Below are positions 45,581 through 57,361 of a DNA stretch of 64,000 nt, piece after piece. This DNA comes from Amorphophallus konjac (taxonomy: Eukaryota > Streptophyta > Magnoliopsida > Alismatales > Araceae). How positions within the stretch are numbered: the stretch's first letter is position 1; each line of letters begins with the position of its first letter. Where the stretch lies: the NCBI GenBank assembly GCA_022559845.1, contig CM040118.1, positions 159,670,331-159,734,330 of the forward strand, read 5' to 3'. The notes beneath the pieces were generated by a model. It was not told the DNA's origin, made no database searches, and saw nothing but the letters and a program-made list of their open reading frames with translations. Made by a program: the position numbers and the translations under genes.

Positions 45581-47770
45581 CTCAATTTCATAAAACCACG
45601 GCAATTCCTCTTCTTCGATGATCTCCTCGAGCTCAGCTAACGATACTTCTTTCACTTCTTCCCTTTCTATTTTCTTCTCCACGGACTTCCTAAGGTCGTC
45701 AAACCAGGGATCCTAAAGAGAGGGGATATCTAGCCGTTGGACCACAATGGTCTCAGTGGCACGACTTAGGGGAAATGATAGGGAAGAAGCGAGCGATGCA
45801 AGGGCATCAGCCAAGATGTTCTGAGAACGAGGAGTATGAATGTAGACGAGTTTCCTAAATTGCCTAGCCAAGAGCGTGACCAGATCTTGATAGGGTTTAA
45901 GCTTAGGGTCACGGGTGCGGTAAGTTGACAAAACTTGGTGCAGCACCAATTGAGAGTCTCCTATGATGTTAAGATATCGCGCGCCCAAGATGTAGGCGTG
46001 CTTCAGACCGGCAAGGGGAGCCTCATACTCGGCTATATTGTTAGTGGTAGGAAATAAGAGTTGATACGCCACAGGGATAGTTACCCCTTCCGGAGTAAGA
46101 AGAACGGCGCCAATTCCACTGCCCTGGGAATTAAGGGCACCATCGAAATGAAGAGACCAGAAAGGAAGATGAGTGATCACCGCCAGGTGTTCATCGGGGA
46201 ATTCGTCCTGGATGGAATTAGTACGAGGGATAGGAGAATGAGCCAGGTGTTCGGCAATAGCATATCCCTTGATTACTTTCTGCACTATGAAGGTGATGTC
46301 AAACTGGGAAAGAAAGCTCTGCCAGCGAGCTAGTCGACTAGAAAGGACAGGCTTTTCCAAAAGATAACGAATGGGGTCCATTCTAGAGATGAGCCTAACC
46401 TCGTGGGTGAGGAAATAGTGTTTAAGCTTCTGCGCTACCCACACCAGTGCTGCACAGGTCTTCTCCATGGCAGTGTACTTGGATTCAGCGGGATTAAATA
46501 ACCTTGAGAGATAGTACGCTGCCCTTTCCCTTCCTTCATCGTCTACCTGTGCCAAGACAGCTCCTAGGGAGTCCTCAATTACAGAAATGTACAGGATCAG
46601 GGGTTTCTCAGGGACAGGTGGTTGTAGAACCGGGGGATTAGAGAGGTAAACCTTGAGTTCTTCATAGGCCTTCTAACATTGTTCATTCCATTCAAACTTC
46701 GCGCCTGCCTTCAGCAATTCATAGAACGGGCGGCATCTTTGCGAGTGCTGAGATATGAATCTCCTAATAAATTGCAAACGCCCGATCAGACCTCGAAGTT
46801 CAGTGATATTCTTTGGCGGCGGCATTTCCATAACGGCCTTTGCCTTGTTTGGATCGATCTGAATCCCCCGTTTACTAACTATAAACCCGAGCAATTTCCC
46901 TGATGCAACTCCGAACACGCATTTCTTCGGATTCATCTTTAACTTGTATTCCCTAGCCCTCTGCAACACCTTGGCTAAAATGGCAGGATGTTCTTCTTGT
47001 GACCTCGATTTGACTAAAATATCATCCACATAAGCTTCTAAATAAACGTGCATCATATCGTGGAAGATAGCCATCATTGCTCTTTGATATGTGGCACCTG
47101 CATTTTTCAACCCAAATGGCATAACGACGTAGCAGTATGTGCCCCAAGGGGTGGTGAACGAGGTCTTTTCTTGATCTTCCGGAGCCAGAAGGATTTGGTT
47201 ATACCCCGAATAACCATCCATGAAAGAGAGGGCTTCGTACCCAGCTGTATTATCGACCAAGACATCGATGTGAGGAAGTGGAAAATCATCTTTCGGACAT
47301 GGCTTGTGCAAGTCCTTGAAGTCAATACAAATTCGAATTTTACCATCCTTCTTCATTACTAGGACTATGTTTGCCACCCATTGTGGATACAGCACAACTC
47401 TAATGAACCTGGCCTTATGCAACTTATCAACTTCTTCCTTAATCCTCAAGGCCATCTGCGGGTGGAACCTCCTTGCTTTCTGTTTAACGGGCGTTGCCCC
47501 TGGTTTGAGAATCAGCCTGTGTTCGACCAAGGCGGGGTCAAGGCCCGGCATGTCTTCATAGGACCAGGCGAAAGAATCGTTGTACTCCCTCAAGACTTTG
47601 ACAAGCTCCTCTTCCACGCGAGGGGGGAGATTAGCAAAAATAAATATGAGCCTGGGGTCCTCTTCTGTTCTGAGGTTAATTTCCTTAGTGGATTCATCCA
47701 CTGCTATGGAAGGTTCGTCAAATTTCTTCAAGCCTTGCGCGTATAAATCGGCAGTGTCATCCACCTCATC
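45581..47770 (-). pseudogene. pol (RT-RH): Tat-A reverse transcriptase with two RNase H domains
   Basis: RT spans about 47500-46680: GKIRICIDFKDLHK, DDFPLPHID, YSGYNQI, TPWGTYCYVVMPFG and AYVDDILVKS (YVDD at 47021-47032). The first RNase H is about 46560-46250 (YYLSRLFNPAESKY...). A second, archaeal-type RNase H, at about 46180-45760, has FDGA, EYE, GDSQL and ADALA at its D-E-D-D positions. Two RNase H domains are the mark of the Tat lineage. Stops at 46673 (TAG) and 45713 (TAG) each fit a Gln codon with one C-to-T change. Gag, protease and integrase are in the same frame. Confidence 0.92.
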
Positions 47771-50302
47771 TTACTCATCATCCGCTGGGTCCTTCTCATT
47801 CATAATTTCATATACTCCTAATCCATCATTGCTCCACACCCCTTCAACTTTCTCATCATCTTCCAAGACAATCACGGTCTCTACAAATTTCAGACATTTC
47901 AACAGAGCGTGACATCTTTCAGCCAAATCTTGTAGAAACCTATCGGGAATGGTTTTGGGAGGACGTGTTACGGCGGGCGTCGCAGATGTGGAAGGGCTGA
48001 CAAAACTCGGACTAGACTCTACCCTGACTGACTCGACTATCCTAGAAGACTCTGTACACTGTACATTTGATTTAGGGGAGAGAGAATCTACTGGAAGAGA
48101 AACAGGGGTCTCGTGCCCCTGGGAATCTGGGTAGAACATAGCGTAATCTTCCATGGAGACCTCCGTTTTAAAATTGACGTTTTTTTTTTTGAGGCTGGAG
48201 GCGATCACGCAGTAGGAGGGGGAAGCAGACGGAGGAGGAGGTAGCTGCATGGGAAATAATTCCGGGAAGATGCAGTCGAAGAAAGGATCAGAAGAGGAAA
48301 ACCACATCTCATGGAGCTGAGCTCCTGGGGGAGGAGGAGTGAATAAGGTTGATAGATCAATGGGCGGGCAATGCCCACAAGCGCATGGAACGAATAAAAT
48401 TTCAGGCCTCTCCGCGAGGTATGGGTCGACCATGAGTGGAGGGGAACGGGAAACAGAATTCAACTGTTGAAACCAGGAAGCAAGATGGGACGGGGATGTA
48501 GAATAAGTAGTGATAGAGCTTCCCATCTTCCGTGACCCCTGGCGGACCAATGGCATCGGAGGATGCTTTGCCAACTGCGTCTCCTTCTTCTTTGGCTCAC
48601 TCTCTTTTTCATGAAACATTTTTACAAAGCAATCAGAAAGATCTTCCAAGTCACCAACTAACCCTTGCAGTGACGGTGGCGGATCAACAACAGCACAGGC
48701 TTCATCTTTCTTCTCTCCAGGGCTGGCCGGCAGGGTCTTCAAGGTACCAGGTTGCAACGGACCCTTCACAAAATGTTGCCGGTAATCCCAGGTCAATGGC
48801 CCGGAGTCTCCGAGCATCGACATGGAGGATTCATGGTAGCCGAGGCCCCGACGGCCCATCTTCCTTCCTTTGGGAACGGGTTTGGTCCGGCCCTGCAACT
48901 GTGCACCGAGACCTAACCCAGGCTGATAGCCCAATTTTAGAATCATGTGCCAACCTTTGGAATCTCTCATTTTGGGCTTGACCTTCACATTGACTGGTGC
49001 AGCGGCGGGCTTGCGTGACGCGTATGCCCACGAATAGTTCAAGTCCATGACGGAGAGAACAGGCTTGTTGCTTGGCCACAGTGTAGGCAGAATCTTGGCG
49101 GCTATAGCGTCAACATTTTGAACTGTGGAAATACTCTTCACCTTGACCACTCGTCCTTGGAATGGGAATTTTAAACATTGATGGGCTGTCGAGGGGACGG
49201 CATTCAAACTATTCAACCATGGACGACCCAGAATGGCTTTGAACATCGGGTCTATGTCCAACACATAAAATTCCACGTCCATAACTAAGGGCCCTAGCTC
49301 GGCCTGCACAGTCACCACCCCGTGACAAGCGCGTCTGGAGTTGTCATAGGCTGCTATTGTAGTCGGTGTCGGCTTGAGCATGTCCTCTGATATATTGCAA
49401 GCATGAAGGGTACTCAACGGACACACATTCATTGACGCGCCTGTGTCTACAAGTGCGGACTCCACGGCCATTTTGTTCAGAGAAATGGTAATGCATAATG
49501 GCATCTGTCGTGCTTCAGGGGGGGCTAACTCCGACTCGGAAAATGAAATCGAAGGCCCCTTAGTAATCGTTGCCAAGACCGAGGGCAGGCTATCCACTGC
49601 CACATCTTCACTCACCATAACTTTCTGCAGGAAGGTCTTCAGGGCATCTTGGTGGAGTGGCGACCTCTTGATCAATTCTAATACTGAGATTTTAGCCGGC
49701 ATGCGGTCTAAGTGCTGCAACAAGTCATACCTTGTGCCCGGCACAGGGTCTATTTCTTCTGGCTCAACTGTAGGGGAGGAAATTGCAGGGTTTGGTACAG
49801 ACGTACCTGAAGAAGGAAAAACTCTTTGGAAAGGACGCCCGCTCCGAAGGGCGCATTGTGATGCTGCCACGGCCTGGAGCGGACCCCCGCTTGGCCTGGT
49901 GGGGTAGGTGAATGGCGTGGAAATGGAGGTGAGGATGGCTGAAGTGGGTTTAATAGGCCCTGGTGGAGGGTAAATGGGTGAAGGGTTAAGTGTAGGGGAA
50001 ACAACGGGAGGTATGGCGGGTGATGGTGAAAGGACGGACGGAGCAGAGGGGAATGTAGTGGGCCTAAGAGGCGACGCGGAGGAAGCGACGAGTGGTATAG
50101 CGGTCGGAATGGCGGGTCTAAGAATGGAGGGGATGGCAGGTGCAGGAGAGTAGTTGTGGTGGAGGGCCAAGAGGTGTGCGGGGGTTTCATCGTCAAACGT
50201 CCACCCAGCGTTGGGGGCCGGGCGCTGGACCACATTTACTTGTGCTGGGGCCGGTGTCGGCGGCTGTTGTTGTTGTTGGGGAGCGGGTTGGTGTATCGGC
50301 AT
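47771..50302 (-). pseudogene. pol (PR): Tat-A protease region with G-patch
   Basis: Begins with a Pro-rich linker (about 50300-49800). Next is a retropepsin-like aspartic protease with DTGAS at 49433-49447, a YVLDIDPMFKAILGRPWL flap-side segment, and a G-patch (about 48965-48830: GWHMILKLGYQPGLGLG, GRRGLGY). G-patches are RNA-binding or helicase-activating motifs and also occur beside the protease of some retroviruses. A long acidic/Pro linker leads to RT. The frame ends at TAA 47771, where a Gln codon with one C-to-T change would read on into RT. Confidence 0.85.
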
Positions 50303-52249
50303 GGGATTCTGATGGATCCCGAGGTCTTGTTGCTGTTGCTGGGGTTGTTGTTGCTACTGGGGTGCCGCCTGCTGCGGCCTGGCCTATCTCTGTCTCTGCT
50401 TGATATCCTCAATCAACTGGTGCATCTGGGCCCAATCAATCCTCTGGCCCTGATGCAAGTCATATACCAGATCTCTGAACTGATAACACCGTTCTATCGT
50501 GTGCCTGGGCTGCCGATGGAATATGCAATATCGGGACTGGTCGGCTGCCGGATTCCAGTTTGGGCACTCAGGAGGCAACTGAAGATCACCAGTATACATT
50601 AGAGCAGAGAAGATATCTGGGAAGGTTTCTGGAAGAGGAGGGTAATGGGCCCTCTTTGGAGCGGGTCGAGCAGAGCCGTAGGCGACGGGTGGAGGAACAT
50701 TATTGTACTGCGGGGGTCGCTGAGGCTGTTGGGGTGGCGGAGGCGCCTGTTGAGGGTATTGTGGGACTTGGAAGGTGGGCTGGGGAACTTGCGGAGTGGC
50801 GAACTGGGGGTTACGCTGAGGCTGTGGGAAGCGAGGTGGAGCGGCTTGGTGGGGAAACTGAACAGCCTGGACATGCTCATTAATTTGTACTCCCTCGGTG
50901 ACGGGGCCTTGGGTTTTCTTGGTGGCTTTGGGCTTTTGGGCCTCGAATAAAGAATGGATGGGGGAGTCCTTGAATTGGGTTTGAATGAACCTAGCTCTGT
51001 TGTATAGCTGGTGCATGTTTGAGATATCATTCATTGCCAGAATGTTTCTGAAAGTTGGCGTAGCATTGGAAATTAATAACTTCACTTTTTCTTCTTCCGG
51101 GACCTGCCCGAGCACATGTGAGGCCATCTGCCTCTAGCGGTTTGCATAGGTTGCGAAGTCTTCTTCCGGCTTCATCTTCTCCGCCACTAAGTCAGTGAAA
51201 GAGTATTCGGGTCCAACCCGATCCTGAAATCTCTAGATAAATCTTTCCTTGACCGTCTTGAAATTCTCGGCCTCGTCCATAGGCAAGGTGTAGAACCATT
51301 CCAGGGCGATCCCTTCCAGAGATCGACGGAACAAATAGGCCATCAAGCGATCATCCTGCTGGAACTGTGCTGATTCGTACAAGAACTCCCGGACATGGAT
51401 GAACGGGATGCCATTCCCATCGTATTTGCGGTACACGGGGAGCTCAGACTGAGAAGGAAAATGAATGTCCCTGAAGTTAGGGATAGGGACATTGGCAAGA
51501 GATTGCGGGCCGACCCGCTTGTGGAGGAGATCAATTTGTTGCTGCATAGCAGCCCATTTGTCAAGGATTTCCCATTCCCGGGAAGGAGGAGGAGGAGCAA
51601 GAGGAGTAATACCTGGATAGGTGGCCAAAGGATAAGCTGATGAAGGGGGCAGCCCGTAGGAGGGATAATGGGCTGGGGAAGGGCCCATATCCGCATGAGC
51701 CAACTGGGCCGCCCCTGACTACAACCTAGCGAAGTCCGCCGGAGCTATAAGGGCCTGAGGTGATGGGGAAATTGTGGTGTACGGATCAAGGTAAGGAACA
51801 GAGGGGACCGGGGACTTTCCTTTATCAAGCTGTTGATGGACCGAGGTGGAAGCCTGGCCCATTTCTATATTGGGATAGCGAAGGGTCTGAGGGCGGACAG
51901 GAGTAAGGTCAATGGGAGCCACAGAGGTGGTCCCGACCATAGGAGATGTGGTGGCAACAACGGTCGTGCCATGAGCAGGAATTGAGGTCGGGGCATCGCC
52001 CCCTTGCAAAGCTTGTCTGATGAGATGGAGCTGGGTGGGGTCCAGCTGGGCCATCATATCGAGGATCATACTGGCTGAATTCTGATTGGGCCGATTTGAA
52101 AGAGAGGGTCGGGGACCCTCGCCAAGAATGGTCAGGAGTGAAGGGGCCGTCCCCTCTCCTCCCTGCAAATGGGTGACCCTAGGTGAGTCCTCAAGGAGAC
52201 CACGAGGAAGGGAGTCCTCGTGGGACTGAGAGAAGTCGTACGACGACAT
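50303..52249 (-). pseudogene. gag: Tat-A Gag
   Basis: The likely start is ATG 52249 (MSSYDFSQSHEDSLP); an ATG at 52351 is in frame upstream. The N-terminal part is low-complexity. The gag core is at about 51480-51130 (PVYRKYDGNG, HVREFLYE, LFRRSLEGIALEWF), and then a Gln/Pro-rich C-terminus with a CIFHRQPRHTIERC motif (a CX2H-type remnant of a knuckle) near 50520. Stops are TAG at 51719, 51233, 51134, 50384 and 50354. All are in the pol frame, so gag-pol was one polyprotein. Confidence 0.85.
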
Positions 52250-53415
52250 GGAAGATGAATCAAACAAGGGGTTGAGGTAGAAATGGAAATGAGAGTCAAC
52301 CCTAGGAGGTGATCTTGGGGGAAGAAGGCAATCCCACATACACCAAGACACCTAGGACTAGAACTAATCAACCAGATCTACCAAGCAACTATTAAGCATA
52401 CAATGGAGGGAGATGAGAACAGAATCACTCGGTAATGCAATCAAGTTCTTAAAATGATGCTCGTCAGTTCCTTATATCTTCTTCTTTGAGCTTTAGTGGA
52501 TTAATGAAAATATAAGTCCTCTCAACCACTAGGTGCCTAACTGGGATAAGAAATGAGGAACTGTGTGACTCTATCAGGATCTCTCAATCGCGGATGCAAC
52601 CCTAAACTGGGGTGGATACGGTACAACCTGCCCGTCGTCCGTGTGGGAATCCACAGCTCACGGGGGCTTACGGAGGTCCTCGGCAAGGTCCCTATGCGCA
52701 CCGGAGTGCATGCACAAACTAGCCTAACAGCTATCAACCAATGAGCAAGTATACACATGAGCAATAACGAGCATGGTGATGCAATGATGATAAGAGAGTA
52801 GGGGGGAATCAATGAATAGCACAAAGCAGAGTAAACCACATGAACTATGACAATCAAAGTATAACATAAATACACTGTGGCACCAGATGAACGGCCCCTC
52901 TGTGGCCGCTCCAATAGTAAAATGGTCTGTGTGGGACCGTTTAAACCAGGGAGAGAACAGAATTACGGCGTAATCACAGGACCTCAAAAAAGGCACGAGA
53001 GAGCAACGGCAAGAAAATACCAGTAGGACGGTCACTATCCAACCATGTAATTACACAAATGGTCCGCCAGCACCCGCGTACCTACAATAGGAACAGAACA
53101 AAACGTACCGGTGCTGGGGAACTGAATGGCCAGATCCGGGCCGCTCTACGGTATGGACGGTCTATATAGCACCGTCTGTAACAGGAAAGGCCGGCGAAGC
53201 TGGATTTGACTGCAGGGTGTGAACGGTGGAATTTCAACCGTGCCTGTCGTTGGGCGGCTCTTCAGTAACCGCTCCGGTCCCAGGGGACAGAAACGCGCCC
53301 CAACCTGTAAATCACTCTTGGGAAAAACAAAGAACTTGGAAACAAAGAAAGAGGGTCAGCAATCTCAATAGCACGATGGGCGTTAGGTGTCCCACAGTGA
53401 TCGCCACAAAAGGGG
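52250..53415. other. Tat-A 5-prime leader
   Basis: Lies between the PBS and gag. No convincing ORF. ACGGTC / GACCGT-type arms recur at about 52890-53280. A CTTACGGAGGTC segment near 52668 also occurs in LTR-E near 33520. Confidence 0.55.
53390..53406 (-). promoter_or_regulatory. Primer-binding site of Tat-A, like tRNA-Arg
   Basis: On the minus strand TGGCGATCACTGTGGGA starts nine bases after the 5-prime LTR. As I recall tRNA-Arg(TCG)-type ends, 15 of 17 positions would pair. Ogre-type elements use tRNA-Arg. Identity should be confirmed against a plant tRNA set. Confidence 0.55.
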
Positions 53416-55137
53416 TGTAGATATATATTTCTCCCTCTCCTCACTTGGTGGATGATAGGTTATGAACAAAGCAATAATATCAGGAGTAAACAAACAAAGC
53501 GCAGTGAGAGGAGGGAGAAAAATAGAGAGTGACCGTGATCGCCACCAAAGCGCAGCACGTGACCAGCGTACCGTACTTTGGAAAAGAAAGGGGAGACACT
53601 CGCCTTGATACAGCACTGGGAGGATGCGCGGTCGGTGAATAACCGCCTTAACGACACACGGTCCTACGATAGACCGCCTAAGAGTGCTGCCGAACGCGCG
53701 GGAAGAAGAACTCCTGGAGGATGGACGGCTTTAAGGGAACCGCAGAAGGAAGAAGGGCGGTGCAGAGGATGCCGCTCGTCTCCTTGAATGGGCCTAAAGG
53801 AACCGCGCAAGCCCACCATGCCAAGAGTTGCAAAAGGGTTAACCTCCACCCTCTCCAGCCGGCCAGAGGGGATGGGCCTCGTGCTGATGAAGTGCTGACC
53901 TGTAAAATAATGTGGAGACACAGAAGAGACACCCAGATTAGGACTAAATGACGTAGTACGCGTTCATGTAAGAAGAATTAAGCATAAACAAATGGATAGG
54001 GGGATACCTGGGGGGTTTTTAAACCCCTAGGGTGACAAGAACGTGGGTGGGTGTGTGCATGGGGAGAAAAACGAGGGAAACGCAGAGAGAAAACAATGCA
54101 TGCGATAGATGACGAAGAAATCGAAAACCGACGCTACGACTCAACACACAGACTACTCCCTGAACAAGAGGCTCGTAAGGACGCAGAGAGCCTCCCTCCT
54201 TGGTGCTAGATCGTTCAGAAATGCGGCAGGGCTTCGCCGTCGACCAAAATCTCTCCCCCTTTCGATGTCCGGCCATTAGGGTCTATTTATAGAGCCTAAA
54301 AAACCAGCCCCGAAATCAGGGTTTAGAGCCATTTTCAGGACGAGATTATTAAAGATAAATCGTAGATATTATCATAATCTCTTATCCAGTCGAAACGGCA
54401 TCAAAAATGGTTAATTATCCACAGAGAAATCATCAAAACAAACTGGGGAAAAAGCCATGAATAAAAGAGACAAAAGTCTGTTAAAAAGCCTCATCCGACT
54501 GGATGAGCGGTCTTACGATAGACCGCGCAACATTTGGGCGGTTTGGTTCAAACCGTCCAAGATGTCGGTGGAGATTCGGATAATTAGAAAATCATCCCAA
54601 TTATCTCTCTAACTGGCCGAAACGTCCGCCGTTGGACCCTCAAAGGTGAACGGTTCTAGTGAGACCGTTCTAGTGTAGAGCGGCCAATAGCCAACTGTGT
54701 TACCCTGTCGGTGATAATTCGGATAATTGGATAATTATCTGAGGAAATGGGCGTGCATAGGACTCTGAGGTATAGGCGGTTGTAATAAGCCCGTCCATTA
54801 ATTGGAATGATCCTAATAGGGCCGCACCACAGCCTGTCGGTGAATATTCGGAAAAGTCCTCAGAAATTAACAAAATGTATGAACGGTCAATATTCCACCG
54901 CCCATCTTCTGAACGGCTGATGTTGGGCCGTTCATGATCTGAAACGTCCGATTGACCCAAGCCAAGGCCCATTAAGCCCTGAATTGCCACGGATTGCACC
55001 AAGGAGGGAGACGACCCATACAATGAGCCCAAGACGTTGCCACAAAAATGGCCCGACGAATGGTGGACAACTCAAGGCATTAACTAATGGGAGTAAGAGA
55101 AGCGACTCAAATTATCGGTATAAAACAGGTGTCAACA
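53416..55137 (-). repeat. Tat-A 5-prime LTR
   Basis: Full-length partner of 34294-36015, with scattered mainly transition differences. TATA at 54283-54291 and the same inverted array upstream in sense. Confidence 0.92.
54283..54291 (-). promoter_or_regulatory. TATA box, Tat-A 5-prime LTR
   Basis: TATAAATAG on the minus strand, the promoter copy that would drive gag-pol. Confidence 0.65.
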
Positions 55138-55142
55138 GGGGG

Positions 55143-57356
55143 ATCTTGAGATAGGGGACACGAAAAACGGTGCAACCACTCTCACTACCTCGGTCACCTC
55201 CCCAGCAATACACTCATAAAATTTCATAGCCAAAGAACACTCCGGTGATGAGAATCAAGTTGTCAAAAGAAAAACCTATAACTAGCATGCTACAGTAACT
55301 TTTGGAATTCGTCGAGTAACTGATTATATATATATTAAATAATTTAACTTGTTTAAACTTATAGTAAATACACCATATAAGGCATGGAAATTTAGGAATA
55401 ACCATGAAGATTTTAGAAGTATATTTATCCAAAATTTTGGTGTGTGATTACTTGGGTATAAAATTTTAACATGATGTAATTATTTAATTTATTAAGATAA
55501 TTAAACGGTAAACTACACTTAAGCAAGCGATGTTAACAAAACATGAGTTTTAAACATGTAAAATTAATTACTACTATCTTTGGGCTTCAATTATTGAGAA
55601 AACCTACCTTTCTGGGTTGATTTGGTTAACAGAAACTTGATCGATGAAGAATCGAAGAGGATTAATACAACCACCGATACACTGTAACGGCAGAAGCAGA
55701 GGATGACGATGCAGCTTCAACAGGAATAGAAACAATAAGGCCTCGAAGAAGTAGATGTCTTTTCTTCCGTTTACAGCAGCAGAAGAAGAAGCTTCGGGTC
55801 AACAGGTTCGCCAGTAGCAGGAAGAAAGCAATCTTCCTTTACTCCTTGATAGCAACCTTTGTTCAGCAAGGGAAGAAGTAAAGAAGCAGGGCTTCTTCTA
55901 CGTTGAGGAAGACGATGGAGAAGGGCTCGTGAAGAATGCAAAGATGCTTAAACTATCACGAACAGCAGGTCAGTGTCGAAGCAGAGAACCCAAAGGCAAT
56001 AACCTTTGAAGGGTTCTATAGGGACTTATTTATAGGGAAGAAGGATCCCACGTAGTTAGAGTTTAATTAGGAGTAATATTCCCACAGGAAGAATATAACT
56101 TCCCACGTATTGATCTCTTCCTTAATCAAAACTTACCCAATTAACTTCCTTGTTCGAATCAAACACCAACTGTCTCTTTTGGAAATGACGCCATAGGTTG
56201 GGGCGTTATTTCAATAAATGACGCTTGTATACACAGTCGTCAATTCCTTAATTGACGACTTGCACAGGGGCGTCATTCACCTTTCCCTATTTTGTATAAC
56301 CATCTTTCTAGATTTTTATCTTTTTTCCTTGATGTGATCTAGATGGAAAATTTTAGGGGTACGAGTTTTCTATTTTTCCATATAATTAGTTTTCAAAATT
56401 CTTTAATTCAAAAATTGGCACTATTCATTTTAGAATAAAATAACGACTTAGCTTAAGTCGTTTCCTATGTAATTGACGCATGCATACGTTGGCGTCATTT
56501 CATTTTTGGCATTTTCACTTAACCTTCAAAAGACTAATATTATATATATATATCCCTGTTATTTCTATAACTCTTTAACTATATACTTTATTTGATTTTT
56601 ACTAATTTGTAAATAACGACTTGCTTTAAGTCGTGTTTCACGTTAGATACGCCTGTACCAAGAGGCGTCAATTGAGTTTTTGGCCTTTTCTCAATGCCCT
56701 TGAAAGAACCGAAATTGCATATATGCCCATTCTTTTATCTTTTACATATCTTTAATGTAATTAAATCTTATATTTATATATCCTCCCTTTATAATGTAAT
56801 AAATGTGGAATATTAAATTTTGCTAAATTAGTAATAAAATACAAATTGACCTTTTCTTCAAGATTTAATGATTCTCAATTCAATTAAAATTATGTTGTGC
56901 ATTAAATGGCTACTTAAAAATAACATGTTATAGTAGTGTCCATGAGTTCTTTTGTCAAACTTTTTAGGATGACCTTGATTATTTACATTGTATTATATTT
57001 AATTACATTATATATATATGCACAGATATTTGGATGAGTGGGTTGAGACTTAAGGGCCCTTACAATGTATGTGGGTGGATTTACTAACCCTCATATACCA
57101 ATTAATAATTTGTATGTATATAGGGATTTTATTCCTCATAATTTCTTTAACTTTTATTTGTTCTTGTCCTAGGTATCAGAGGTATGTTCGATCATAGATA
57201 AATTTTTACTTCCATTCCAAAAGGTAATATTAACTAGTCTTTTATAAATTCTTGGAACATTATTAATTATTTATGTAGATATCATCATGTATAGGTTCTT
57301 TTTCTTTTCAAATCGTAAATATATTTATTCCTATTTCAAAATTACCGGGCATTACA
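55143..57356 (-). repeat. LTR-E, right segment (promoter part)
   Basis: The 5-prime part of LTR-E in sense. TATA at 56026-56034, a 17-base block AAGGTAGGTTTTCTCAA (minus, 55594-55610) shared with element D, and TGACG-type palindromes at about 56185-56280, 56450-56500 and 56615-56670 upstream of the TATA box. The rest is AT-rich with no frame. Confidence 0.78.
56026..56034 (-). promoter_or_regulatory. TATA box of LTR-E
   Basis: TATAAATAA on the minus strand, about 420 bp before the shared AAGGTAGGT block. Element D has the same spacing. Confidence 0.6.
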
Positions 57357-57361
57357 TGCAC

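Larger units (their letters stand above)
34294..55137 (-). mobile_element. Tat-A: complete Ty3/gypsy Tat-type element with two antisense genes
   Basis: A 20.8 kb element on the minus strand with TSD GGGGG (34289-34293 and 55138-55142). LTRs of 1,722 bp differ by roughly 2-3% by eye. From 5-prime: PBS like tRNA-Arg, leader, gag-protease-RT-RNase H-RNase H-integrase in one frame, then a 3-prime region of about 8.3 kb with two plus-strand intron-containing genes, two minisatellites and a PPT. The two RNase H domains and antisense extra ORFs fit the Tat lineage. It is the youngest layer of the nest at this site. Confidence 0.92.
32213..57356 (-). mobile_element. LTR-E: probable solo LTR of a Tekay/Del-like gypsy family, split by Tat-A
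   Basis: Segments 32213-34293 and 55143-57356 form one LTR of about 4.3 kb. In sense (minus strand) it starts TGTAATGCCCGG and ends CGGGGCGTGACA. TSD TGCAC lies at 32208-32212 and 57357-57361. No internal region, PBS or second LTR is present, so it is read as a solo LTR left by LTR-LTR recombination. It aligns in reverse with the LTR of element D at several blocks (32594-32626, about 32890-33030). TATA at 56026-56034. Confidence 0.8.

Noticed and set aside
47771..47773. An Ogre-type intron between protease and RT
   Set aside because: Protease and RT share one frame across a single TAA, so no intron is needed to join them.
47580..49907. Plus-strand ORFs opposite gag-pol (for example 47580-47912, 49443-49907)
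   Set aside because: Shadow frames of the minus-strand protease and RT. No domain and no splice structure, unlike 37347-42952.
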